A stretch of DNA of 64,000 nt, taken from contig JAICXY010000004.1 in the NCBI GenBank assembly GCA_025934495.1, positions 1 through 64,000 on the forward strand, read 5' to 3'. The notes under the pieces are model-generated. The model had not been told where the DNA came from. It saw only the letters and a program-made list of their open reading frames with translations, and did not search any database. The stretch is from Candidatus Nitrosocosmicus sp. Its GTDB lineage: Archaea; Thermoproteota; Nitrososphaeria; Nitrososphaerales; Nitrososphaeraceae. A program made the position numbers and the translations under genes. Positions 9,601-19,366 of the stretch are shown piece after piece (position 1 is the first letter of the stretch; every line of letters starts with the position of its first letter).

Positions 9601-10971
9601 TCGCTTGAATTAAAATATGATAAAGGAACAATATTAATAGATGGGAATTTAAAGTTACCATATTTAGTTTATGATTATCGGGTAGACAAAAATAGGGCTC
9701 TTGGTAGATTCTATCCAGATATAATCAATTTTTTAAAGATAAATAATTTAAAATATATAGACAATGTTAAGGATTATATAGAATCTCAAACCCAATATAA
9801 TTTTCATGACCCAAATACTCTGAGAGATTATCAAAAAGAAGCAATTGAAAAATGGATCGCACATAATAAAAAAGGTTGTATTGTTTTACCTACAGGGGCA
9901 GGCAAAACAATAATTGCTTTAAAGACAATTACAGAAGTAAATTCATCGACTCTAGTTATAGTGCCAACATTAAATTTAATGGAACAATGGTTTGAATCTA
10001 TAAAAAAGATTTTGGTAGATAAATCTTTGATTGGTATGCTTGGAGGAGGATATAATGATATAAAAAAGATAACAGTAACAACATACGATTCTTCATACTT
10101 AAAATCTTCATTTCTAGGTAATAAATTTAAATTTTTAATTTTTGATGAAGTACATCATTTGGCCTCTGAAAAATATTGTTTGATTGGCGATCATTTTATA
10201 TCCCCTTACAGACTAGGTCTAACCGCCACAATAGAAAGAGAAGATAATAGGCATTCAATTATTTTAAAATTGATAGGAGATATAATTTATAAAAAAGATT
10301 TCTATGATCTAGCTGAGAAAAACTATTTAGCCAATTTTGTAATAAAAAAAAGAATAATAAATATGTTACCTGAAGAGATAATACAATATAATAATAAAAT
10401 GAGCGAATACAAAAAAATATTGAAAGATTCTAAAATATTTTATCCAATAAAATTAGAAAAGTTAATCATTCTTTCAGCTAATAATGACAAATTAAGAAAA
10501 GCATTATTGCTTAGAAACGAGGCCATAGAAATAGCTTTAAACAGCAAGGCCAAAATTTTAGAATTAGAAAAAATATTAAACGAAAAAGATTTGAAAAGAA
10601 AAATAATAATAATTTTCACCATACATACCAAACTAGCATATACCATATCAAATAGATTTTTAATTCCAGTAATAACTCACAAAACAAAAAATGAAGAAAG
10701 AAATGAAATATTAAAAGAATTTAAAAAAGGAAGATACAGAATTATAACTACAACCAAAGTTTTGGACGAAGGTACAGATATTCCAGATGTAAATACAGGA
10801 ATTATACTAAGTGGCACTGGAAGTAAAAGAGAGTTTATCCAAAGATTAGGAAGATTATTAAGACCAAAGAACAACAGGGAGGAGGTAGCTGAGCTCATAG
10901 AAATCATTTCATCAGATACTAGTGAAACATATACAAGTAACAAAAGAAACGTTGGAATTAAAAAAAAGTAA
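9601..10971 (+). CDS. XPB/Rad25-like DNA repair helicase (5' end extended upstream of tracked ORF)
   Basis: Tracked ORF (9961) lacks Walker A. The same frame upstream reads LRDYQKEAIEKWIAHNKKGCIVLPTGAGKTIIALK, joining VPTLNLMEQW...FDEVHHLASEKY...RLGLTATIERED...IQRLGRLLRP. Frame is open from 9562; exact start unknown. Confidence 0.85.
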   Translation, partial: SLELKYDKGTILIDGNLKLPYLVYDYRVDKNRALGRFYPDIINFLKINNLKYIDNVKDYIESQTQYNFHDPNTLRDYQKEAIEKWIAHNKKGCIVLPTGAGKTIIALKTITEVNSSTLVIVPTLNLMEQWFESIKKILVDKSLIGMLGGGYNDIKKITVTTYDSSYLKSSFLGNKFKFLIFDEVHHLASEKYCLIGDHFISPYRLGLTATIEREDNRHSIILKLIGDIIYKKDFYDLAEKNYLANFVIKKRIINMLPEEIIQYNNKMSEYKKILKDSKIFYPIKLEKLIILSANNDKLRKALLLRNEAIEIALNSKAKILELEKILNEKDLKRKIIIIFTIHTKLAYTISNRFLIPVITHKTKNEERNEILKEFKKGRYRIITTTKVLDEGTDIPDVNTGIILSGTGSKREFIQRLGRLLRPKNNREEVAELIEIISSDTSETYTSNKRNVGIKKK

Positions 10972-11061
10972 AGTGATATATGGAATACGAACACTAATAT
11001 CATATATACTCACACTCATATCTATATAATAGAAAATGAAAATTGTTAACTTTTCAATAAA

Positions 11062-13050
11062 ATGATTTCTTCAGACTTATTAAGATATAAAATAGATTAT
11101 AAAAATAATAAGATTTATCCAATTTTATGTACTATTGATAATAATAGTTCAGAATATCAATTAGCCAAAAAAATAATTGGAATTTTTGATGAATGCTATG
11201 CCAACAAGTACAACAAAGATAAACTAAATTACATGATCAAGCTTTTAGAATATTCACAGAAAGACTATAAATTAATAAGAGGACTATACTCAATTTTGGA
11301 AAAAAAATGTATTTTTAAACCAGTACTTGAAAATGAAAAAGAAGGTATAGAGTCTGAGAATCCAGATCCTTTAAATAGAATAATCCCTAAATTAACGCCA
11401 GTAGATTTAAGGAGAACAATATTCCAGGAATCAGCTCTAAATGATATTGCTATCGATGAAGATAAAAGAATTAAGATCTTAGAAAAGGTATCAAATGAAT
11501 TAAACACCGATATCAAATCGATAATAAAATTAATGTGGGCAGATTTAGAAGAAAATTCAATAATAGATAAATATAGTTCCCCCGACCCTCGACTATTACT
11601 ACTTTATTATAATATTTCACTTATTCAAACATTGCTTTTTAATTGTCTCAGAATAGAGATAAAAATTAATTCAATGAAAAGTAGTGGTTTATTGTGGAAA
11701 GTACTTTTAAGGGAGATTAAAAGACTGGGTTTAATGTACTGGCTAGAAATAGACCCCATCAATACAATTAACAATGATAAAAAAGATATAATCTGCATAG
11801 TTGAAGGAGCATCAAATATAATAAAACTTACAGAAAAGTATGGTAATTCAATAGCAAAACTGGTTCCTTTAATTTTTAATGCAACAAATTGGAGCATAAA
11901 AGCAGACATTTTGCGAACCGCTAGTAATGGAAATAAGAATATTTATCGTTTTGAAGCCTCAGAACAATTACTTTCGGATAAAATATCAACAAAAATACTA
12001 AAAGAAATACAAGAGCGCCATCAGTACCAGGAGCAAGAAGAAGAACAAGAGAACTCTGAAAAAATAGAAAAGATTGATGAAAACAAAATTATATCCAAGG
12101 AAGATCTTTTTTCAAATAATAAATCTTTTGGCGATAATAATAATACAATAATATCCTATGATAGTGGAATAGAAAAAACATTTGCAAAGAAATTTGAATT
12201 ATTTAATACAGGATGGACCATCGAAAGGGAACCTGAACCATTGATAACAAAATTAAAGACTGCATTTATTTCGGATTTTATGTTATCTAAACACCAAAAT
12301 AAAGTATTGGTTGAAATAATAGGATTTTGGACAAGAGAATATCTAGAAAGAAAAATACAAAAAATAATACAAATCATAGAAAATTATAATAATAATAATT
12401 TTTACATGATATTAATAATTAATTTTGATAATTTGGCCATGTATGAAACCAGTCAGAACTATTCCTTTTCAAACATTAAAAATAAAAGCAATATTTTAAT
12501 TATTTCCTACAAAAATGATACTATCCCTTTTAAAGAAATAATACCATTCTTAAAAAAAATTGAAAGAAAATATATAGAAAAAAATCTTGTAAATAAGATA
12601 GACAAGGACAAAATAATACAGAAAATTAATGAAATCTTAAAAGAATTTAAAATTTCGTACAAGACAAAAAATACATTAGAAGAAGTGAATAAAATTATTA
12701 TAGAAAATCAAAATAATGTAGACCCAAGTTTTAATTTAAAAGACGCACTTGAAAATAATCACGAATTTAAAAATATTGTAGAGAAAAAAATAAACGAGAA
12801 CGAGTTGATCATGGTCAAAGATTTTATTTTCAAAGAACCATTTATCAAAGAAATCTATAATGGATTAAAAGACAAGGAAATAAAAAATTTAAAAGAAGCA
12901 TGTAATTTATTATTATCTAAAAATATTCCTGAAAAAATTCATATAGATTTATTAATTTTTATGGGATTTGAAATCTATTGGAATGGTCTTGATTATTCAG
13001 AATCTAAAATTAATTTAAGAAGTAGCAATAATAAACACAAAAGCGAATAA
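11062..13050 (+). CDS. bax1: Bax1 (DUF790) XPB-associated nuclease
   Basis: DUF790-like N-terminus (MISSDLLRYKI) and nuclease-like core (DSGIEKTFAKKFE...EREPEPLITKLKTAFISDFML...VLVEIIGFWTREYLERK). Directly follows XPB. Confidence 0.85.
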   Translation: MISSDLLRYKIDYKNNKIYPILCTIDNNSSEYQLAKKIIGIFDECYANKYNKDKLNYMIKLLEYSQKDYKLIRGLYSILEKKCIFKPVLENEKEGIESENPDPLNRIIPKLTPVDLRRTIFQESALNDIAIDEDKRIKILEKVSNELNTDIKSIIKLMWADLEENSIIDKYSSPDPRLLLLYYNISLIQTLLFNCLRIEIKINSMKSSGLLWKVLLREIKRLGLMYWLEIDPINTINNDKKDIICIVEGASNIIKLTEKYGNSIAKLVPLIFNATNWSIKADILRTASNGNKNIYRFEASEQLLSDKISTKILKEIQERHQYQEQEEEQENSEKIEKIDENKIISKEDLFSNNKSFGDNNNTIISYDSGIEKTFAKKFELFNTGWTIEREPEPLITKLKTAFISDFMLSKHQNKVLVEIIGFWTREYLERKIQKIIQIIENYNNNNFYMILIINFDNLAMYETSQNYSFSNIKNKSNILIISYKNDTIPFKEIIPFLKKIERKYIEKNLVNKIDKDKIIQKINEILKEFKISYKTKNTLEEVNKIIIENQNNVDPSFNLKDALENNHEFKNIVEKKINENELIMVKDFIFKEPFIKEIYNGLKDKEIKNLKEACNLLLSKNIPEKIHIDLLIFMGFEIYWNGLDYSESKINLRSSNNKHKSE

Positions 13051-13094
13051 AAAGAGTTTTAAAATATGTGTTATATATATAAATCGGACATTAA

Positions 13095-13487
13095 ATGAAT
13101 GATAAAAAAAATCTACAAATATCAAAAGATACCTCCATAGCAGGAGCAGATAAAACAATATCAAACATGCAAGACACTGATGAAAAAAAAGGAAAGTGGT
13201 TGAGAAATATTAAAGAAAACTGGAGGAATGTTCAATGTATTTGTGGGAGCAGTTTTCACTTTAATGGAGATATAGATAAGCTTTTTGAATGGGAAAATAT
13301 TCATCTACGACATTTTGCATCCGATTCTGACAATCATTCGATAATCTCTTTTTATCCTACAGATATGATAATTTACTATCATTCCAAATCAGGCTATGTA
13401 ATTGAAAGAAGAAAACACAAAACTCATGAGATTAATGAAATTAATCAATCCTTATTCAATGGCAAAGTAACCTTAACAGGAGTATAA
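13095..13487 (+). CDS. Hypothetical protein in the XPB-Bax1 operon
   Basis: 130-aa ORF, same strand, 45 bp after bax1. Contains CICGSSFHFNGDIDKLFEWENIHLRHF. Confidence 0.6.
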   Translation: MNDKKNLQISKDTSIAGADKTISNMQDTDEKKGKWLRNIKENWRNVQCICGSSFHFNGDIDKLFEWENIHLRHFASDSDNHSIISFYPTDMIIYYHSKSGYVIERRKHKTHEINEINQSLFNGKVTLTGV

Positions 13488-13515
13488 TATCAGCAGCAGG
13501 TATTGAAAATAGGTA

Positions 13516-14901
13516 TTGGGTACAAAAAATACAAATATTGCAATAATAGGAGCAGGAATTTTAGGAACAACTTTATCGTACATAATTTCATCTTTATCTA
13601 ATTCAAAAATTATTTTAATTGAACAGGAAAACAATGCTGGACACCATGCTAGTTCTAGAAATACAGGTAAAGTTCATGCACCATTTATTTACAATCCTGA
13701 AAAAAAGAATGGCTTAGCAAAAGCAGCATTGTTTGGGTATGATTTTTGGAATAATTACTGCATGGCTAAAAAAATCAATTTTAAGGAAGATGGAATAATG
13801 GAAGTAGCAACGAATGATAAAGGCACTAAAACAATCTACAAACACCTAGAATGGGGAATGCAGAACGGACTAGAAAAAAAAGATATTCAAATTTTGGAAA
13901 AAAAAGAAGTTGAAAGTATTGAACCTAATATTACATGCCAAAGTGCAATACTATGTAATAGAGATGCATCTGTAGATTATGGGGAAATAACACGATGTTT
14001 GGCTATTGACGCCTTTAAAAATAAAGTAGACCAAATAATGAATTCAAAGGTTATTAAAATCGAAAATGAACTAGCATCCAATAAAGAAATTACTTTAAAA
14101 TATAAACAGTATCCATGCAACAGTTGCAATAGTGATGGAAATGAAAAGGAAATTAAATGCGACTTTTTGATAAATGCGGCTGGAGGAAGCGCATTAGATA
14201 TAGTAAACATGATGAAACTGAATCTTGATTATACAAATCTATATTTTCGAGGGGAATATTGGATTGCACCATTGAAATACAAGTATTTGACCAATCACAG
14301 TATTTATTCAGTTCCTGAATTCCAACAATTTCCATTTCTAGATCCTCATTGGATAATAAGATCTAATGGAAATAGAGAAATAGGACCCAATGCTTGTCCT
14401 GTTTTTTCCCAACATGGATATAATACAAGAATAAACTTGAAAGAATTCTTTCCCAAAATATATGATTTTGCTAAAGGATCTAATATAAAAAAGATAAAGA
14501 ACATGTTCTTTAAAAAAGAAATCACACAATTGGTATTAAAGGAAATGTTAAGTAGTCTCTCTAAGAGACACATGATAAATAGAGTTAAAAAATTTTTACC
14601 CCTATTAAAATCTAAAGATTTTATAAGGAAAGGTACATCAGGTATAAGAACCAATTTGATCGATAAATATGGAAATTTTATTACAAATCCAGTATTTATA
14701 AGCAGTAACAATGCTCTACATATTTTAAATTATAATTCACCAGGAGCTACAGGGGCTTTTTCAATTGGTTTTGTGCTGGCCTTTAAACTTATAGAAAAAG
14801 GAGTAGTAAAAAAAGATAAAGAAATACAAACGCATTTTTTTAAAGAAAAGTTAATTATGGACTGCATAAAAGAAGTAAAAATATCTTTGATTAAAATTTA
14901 A
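13516..14901 (+). CDS. FAD-dependent oxidoreductase (L-2-hydroxyglutarate oxidase / malate:quinone oxidoreductase-like)
   Basis: Dinucleotide-binding NIAIIGAGILGTTLSYI, SSRNTGKVHAPFIYNPEKK, C-terminal NYNSPGATGAFSIGF. TTG start. Confidence 0.75.
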   Translation: MGTKNTNIAIIGAGILGTTLSYIISSLSNSKIILIEQENNAGHHASSRNTGKVHAPFIYNPEKKNGLAKAALFGYDFWNNYCMAKKINFKEDGIMEVATNDKGTKTIYKHLEWGMQNGLEKKDIQILEKKEVESIEPNITCQSAILCNRDASVDYGEITRCLAIDAFKNKVDQIMNSKVIKIENELASNKEITLKYKQYPCNSCNSDGNEKEIKCDFLINAAGGSALDIVNMMKLNLDYTNLYFRGEYWIAPLKYKYLTNHSIYSVPEFQQFPFLDPHWIIRSNGNREIGPNACPVFSQHGYNTRINLKEFFPKIYDFAKGSNIKKIKNMFFKKEITQLVLKEMLSSLSKRHMINRVKKFLPLLKSKDFIRKGTSGIRTNLIDKYGNFITNPVFISSNNALHILNYNSPGATGAFSIGFVLAFKLIEKGVVKKDKEIQTHFFKEKLIMDCIKEVKISLIKI

Positions 14902-14986
14902 AATTTATATCAAAATATCATTTTAAAAAGAAAAATATATCGATTGTTTAAAATTATACACAATTTCAATAATATACCAAAGCCAT

Positions 14987-15060
14987 GGGATCATAGTCTA
15001 GCTTGGTATGATGCCAGCCTCGGGCGCTGGAGATCGCCGGTTCGAATCCGGCTGGTCCCA
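14987..15060 (+). tRNA. tRNA-Pro (anticodon CGG)
   Basis: GGGATCA/TGGTCCC acceptor pairing, CCAGC-CTCGGGC-GCTGG anticodon arm, GCCGG-TTCGAAT-CCGGC T-arm. Confidence 0.95.
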
Positions 15061-15478
15061 CTTATTTCCAGCAATCCAATCAAGTTTCGTAGTACTAGTA
15101 AATAAAACAAATTTTTATACATCTTATTCAATTATTTCTTCCAATAATTAGAAACAATACAAATTTTGATATGATATAAAATTTTAATATCTTTTAATAA
15201 ATTACTGGAATTATTAGAATAATCTCACCATCCCTATATTATATATTACATATACATCCTTAGCATTAGAAATTTAATTTAATTATGATGATAGGAATTA
15301 GATGACAAATCGATTAATTCATTCATTCATCTAACTATGCAAAAATTTAAAACTGCAATGAAATAGTATGCAAACAATAAAATAAATAAAAACAACAACA
15401 ACAACAACAACAAAGATGAAGAAAATACTATAATATTGTATATAATAGATTAACACATAACTAGATTACTTTGCACAA

Positions 15479-16744
15479 GTGTTAAATATTATCATCAATA
15501 TATTAAATATAAATTATCAAATGGATGAGTTATTTAAAAAAGTTTATAGAAACTCTAAAACCTCAAGAGTAATCAACCATTTTAAAAAGTTTTCACATAA
15601 AGGAGAATCAAGTGGAAGTTACGAATCTTCTGCTATCTCTTCAACGGACTTGGTTCAAGAAGGTATTTTAGCAGGTCAAAAAATAGCAAAAATTTCTGTT
15701 ATAACTTTAATAAGTATTGGAATAGTGGAGATAATTGCAGGATATTATAGCGGCAGTAATGTAGCAACCGCAGATGGAATCGATTCTTTATCTGATGCAC
15801 TAATTTCTTTTATGGTTTTAATTGGTTTGAGAATTGCCGTTAAACCAGCTGACAGAAAGTTTCACTTTGGCTATCACAAAGTAGAAAGCTTTGCAGCTCT
15901 AATGGCTGCAATAGGAATGATAATTATTGGAGTGGTTATATTGTATAACTCATATCATGCTCTAGTACAACATCACCAAATAAATCATCCTTACATAACC
16001 ATGATAGTATTAGCAGGTGCAAGTGCTCTTTCTTTACACAGGGCATTTCAAATGCGTAGTATAGCAAACAAATATAATTTAATTTCCCTCAAAACAGATG
16101 CAAAAAATTCTATCAAAGATGGTTCTGCTTCTGTTGTGGGTTTCCTTAGTATTTTAATTTCAACGCAATTCGGATTTATACAGATGGATGCAATAGGTGG
16201 GATGGTTATCGCATTTTACATCTTTTCTGTTTCATATATCACATTAAAGAGATCATCACTTATACTTGTAGATTCATGGCAAAATCCAAAGTTAACCGAT
16301 CTAATAAAAAATGTAATATATGAACAGTTTCACGATGAAAAAATCCATGTAAGAGAGGTATTGCTTCGATCATCTGGAATGATTGATCAAGCCGAAATCC
16401 ACATAGAAATTGACGGGGAGGAATCAGTGTCAGAGGTAGAAGAACTATCTATTAGAATTCAAGAAATCATTAATACGAAATTTCCATCCATTGAAAGAAT
16501 TTCTGTAATACCCCATTCTTATTCAAAAGTTAATAATAATGGCAATGTTATATCAAAGACGAATTTATTAAGAAACATAAAGTTAAAAAAACCATTAAAA
16601 TACACAACAAACATACCTTCTTATTCTTATTCAAAAGTTAATAATAATGGCAATGTTATATCAAAGACGAATTTATTAAGAAACATAAAGTTAAAAAAAC
16701 CATTAAAATACATGAACAAAAATAAACAAGGACAGCAAAAATAA
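15479..16744 (+). CDS. Cation diffusion facilitator (CDF) family transporter
   Basis: ATADGIDSLSDALISFMVLIGLR, HFGYHKVESFAALMAA, C-terminal CDF cytoplasmic domain. Start may be the in-frame ATG (MDELF) at ~15521. Confidence 0.88.
   Translation: MLNIIINILNINYQMDELFKKVYRNSKTSRVINHFKKFSHKGESSGSYESSAISSTDLVQEGILAGQKIAKISVITLISIGIVEIIAGYYSGSNVATADGIDSLSDALISFMVLIGLRIAVKPADRKFHFGYHKVESFAALMAAIGMIIIGVVILYNSYHALVQHHQINHPYITMIVLAGASALSLHRAFQMRSIANKYNLISLKTDAKNSIKDGSASVVGFLSILISTQFGFIQMDAIGGMVIAFYIFSVSYITLKRSSLILVDSWQNPKLTDLIKNVIYEQFHDEKIHVREVLLRSSGMIDQAEIHIEIDGEESVSEVEELSIRIQEIINTKFPSIERISVIPHSYSKVNNNGNVISKTNLLRNIKLKKPLKYTTNIPSYSYSKVNNNGNVISKTNLLRNIKLKKPLKYMNKNKQGQQK
16515..16712 (+). repeat. Intragenic direct repeat: two identical 90-bp copies, 108-bp period
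   Basis: 16515-16604 and 16623-16712 are identical. Peptide SYSKVNNNGNVISKTNLLRNIKLKKPLKY occurs twice. Confidence 0.95.
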
Positions 16745-17145
16745 ATATTTTAAAAGTAAATTAAAAATTTTAATAATTTGTTAATTTATAAAATAAATAA
16801 ATTTGAAAAAAGAATATATTCAACTTTTTATTATTTTTATCTTGTCCTCTTAAACCATATTTCTTCTGTTTAGGTACAATATACGATTTCTTTAAGGTCA
16901 TAAAAATCACATAAACAAGTTTAAAACCCATCATTAAAAAAATATATCTAAACCGATACCAATAGTCAAATAACTTCCATCATTAAAGTCACCTGCTGAA
17001 TTATCTTATTAAATTAGTGATTGATAAAGATAAGTATGATTTAAACAACCTTTTTAAAAACAGTAATGATAGCGAATATTAAAGAAATACATCAAATAAA
17101 ATAAAATTATTCAAATTATAATAATATAAAACGATTGAAAACAAT

Positions 17146-17980
17146 GGCTCTGTTCACTTAACGAATGATCTATATCTCAAAGGTGTTCTACATCTTTTGT
17201 GAATGTGAATAGCAGCAATAGGACATCTTCGGATTATGTATTCTATAGTTTGTATTTTTACTTTTCAGATCTATCTTTAAGAACAACGTCTGATAGACTG
17301 TCATCCTGTTTTATCAAACGAAATCACGTATATTTGGAATTGGATTCAAAGATATAATCCACAAAAAATATCTTCCAAGAAAAAGAAAGTCTTAGAGTAT
17401 TATTATATACAAAAAGATGAAACAGTCATTAAGATTGGTTCTGAATTAATATGGCTTTGATGGGTGGCTATTATCGAGCTTGAAAGTAAAGAAATCCTTG
17501 GAACAAGCATATCGAAGGAACGGAATATGTTTGTAACAGAATGCTTTGTAGAATAACTATGAAAATCGTTTTTATTCTTGGAAATAATTAATCGAGTCTA
17601 TTAACGCGAAAATACTATGATTCAAGTTAATTTATTGTAATTTTTTGGAAAAGTGAGTTATTCGACAAATTATAAAAGAACACTTTCTATCTTTATCATC
17701 GACAAACATGGTCGACAGCCAGTTTCCACAGATGGTAGTGGTACAGAGTATCCGCCACAAGCATGTAAATTCATGAAACTAAAACATCATCTACATTCCA
17801 CTTGAGAGAAAAGCATCATTGAAAGAACTATTCAGCAGTACATAAAGGATAGAACCAAAGAATGTTTTGAGGATTATTTTTCATGTCGAAAAAAGAAATG
17901 TAAATTAAAATATATATTAATTGGTTGGATTTATTTACAGATTTTCATAACAAGAAATTAAACCTAAAGTGACCCGAGCC
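17146..17980 (+). mobile_element. Decayed IS6-like element (~835 bp)
   Basis: Ends GGCTCTGTTCACTTAA / CTAAAGTGACCCGAGCC; flanks AAAACAAT / AAAACGAT (7/8). Frameshifted peptides IWNWIQRYNPQKISSKKKK, DETVIKIGSELIWL, IIERTIQYIKDRTKECFEDYFSC. Confidence 0.8.
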
Positions 17981-18011
17981 AAAACGATAGATTGGAGATT
18001 ATAGGTAATAG

Positions 18012-18101
18012 TAGCCCGGCCCAGATTCGAACTGGGGTCAAAGGCTCCAAAGGCCTCTATGCTTGTCCGCTACATTCGGTATTTATTGATACTACCGGGC
18101 T
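18012..18101 (-). tRNA. tRNA-Gln (anticodon TTG) with ~17-nt insertion in the D-arm region
   Basis: Reverse strand AGCCCGG...CCGGGCT acceptor, GAGGC-CTTTGGA-GCCTT anticodon arm, CCCAG-TTCGAAT-CTGGG T-arm. 90 nt versus ~73 expected; the extra sequence ATCAATAAATACCGAAT lies after TAGT. Confidence 0.88.
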
Positions 18102-18141
18102 TTCCGGGCATTTTATTATAAAATTTACCTACAATATAATT

Positions 18142-19257
18142 TTACGCATTAGAGATTATATAAGATATGAGTTTATCGATGGGATCCTCCATCTCGGTTA
18201 ATATCTTGTTAGCTTTTTTCTTCAATAATCGACAATTATCTTCATTGTCCAAAAACCAATTTACAATAGATACAATAGATGATACAGTAAAAGCTCTTTT
18301 TATTAAACCTGTTTTTTGAAGATAATCATCTACATAAAAATGGACAGGAGCTATAGAAATTGTGGGTATGCCCAAAAGTGCAGATTCTGCAGTCATAGTA
18401 CCACCAGCACCGATAAAAATATCAATATTTTTCAATAGGTCAAGGCCATCAACTACATCGGTTAGTACTATAGCTTTATTTTCAAATCGTTTTGATATTT
18501 CCGCAATTTGATCAGAGTATCTGCAAAGAATAAGAATATTATATTTTTTATTAAAATATTTTACTATGGAATCGACTAAATGTAATGGTTTGACAATTAA
18601 TTTATGATTAGATATGTATGAAGCTTTTGATTCTTCTAATCTTACTAAAATTGATTTTTTTGATTGATCAATTTTTAATTTTTCAAAAATATCTACATAG
18701 TTATTATTATTTTGACTAGAATTTGCATTATTAGTATTATTATGACGATGTAACCAAGCAACAGGATCCAATCCATTATATCGAATAACATTTTTCGAAG
18801 ATATGCCATATTTAGTCCAAGAAGATAAAGGAATCATCGATGGCGAAAATAATTTAGTTAAAAGCGGTACTGAGAGTCTTGCAACTGCTTCTGCGTGTGG
18901 AGAATCATTAAAGCCTAGGTGAGTAACTCCTAAACCAAAAGAAACTCTAGAAGCTTCTGGAGATGAGAAACTGATTACTAGGTCTGGAGAAAAATTATGA
19001 ATTATTTTTAATAACTCCATGATTCTATTTGTACTTTCACAGAGTTTGTTGTAGAGATCAGCTCCACCATGATTTCCTACAATTAAAAGATCCAATTTTC
19101 TTATTTTAGATAATTCGTTAGCCTCTCTATAATTTCTAGAAGTACATAGAATTTCATTGTTTTGTTTTTTTAAGATATCGATTGCAGGTTTAAAAAACAT
19201 AATTTGTTTAGGAGTCAAGATATCAAACCAAATTCTCACAACAATTACAATAATCAA
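18142..19257 (-). CDS. DUF354 family protein (glycosyltransferase/epimerase-like)
   Basis: VRIWFDILTPKQIMFFKP N-terminus, GLGVTHLGFNDSPHAEAVARLSVPL, IFIGAGGTMTAESALLGIPTI. Confidence 0.8.
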   Translation of the reverse strand: MIIVIVVRIWFDILTPKQIMFFKPAIDILKKQNNEILCTSRNYREANELSKIRKLDLLIVGNHGGADLYNKLCESTNRIMELLKIIHNFSPDLVISFSSPEASRVSFGLGVTHLGFNDSPHAEAVARLSVPLLTKLFSPSMIPLSSWTKYGISSKNVIRYNGLDPVAWLHRHNNTNNANSSQNNNNYVDIFEKLKIDQSKKSILVRLEESKASYISNHKLIVKPLHLVDSIVKYFNKKYNILILCRYSDQIAEISKRFENKAIVLTDVVDGLDLLKNIDIFIGAGGTMTAESALLGIPTISIAPVHFYVDDYLQKTGLIKRAFTVSSIVSIVNWFLDNEDNCRLLKKKANKILTEMEDPIDKLISYIISNA

Positions 19258-19366
19258 ATAACATTAAATATTTTTTCGCTTTATATAACAAAGGGAAAAG
19301 TTCTACATAACTCACTTCACTAAAACTAAATAAAGAAATAGAAATCTTAAGATAATGGTGGAGTAA

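Noticed and set aside
9961-10971. XPB as a truncated helicase pseudogene
   Set aside because: Upstream in-frame sequence supplies the missing N-terminus and Walker A, so the truncation comes from start-codon calling.
15389-15412. (AAC)n microsatellite upstream of the CDF gene, considered as a CRISPR-like or regulatory array
   Set aside because: Simple trinucleotide repeat with no spacers; likely slippage in an AT-rich intergenic region.
17992-18201. 69-aa plus-strand ORF
   Set aside because: Overlaps the tRNA-Gln gene on the opposite strand; spurious.
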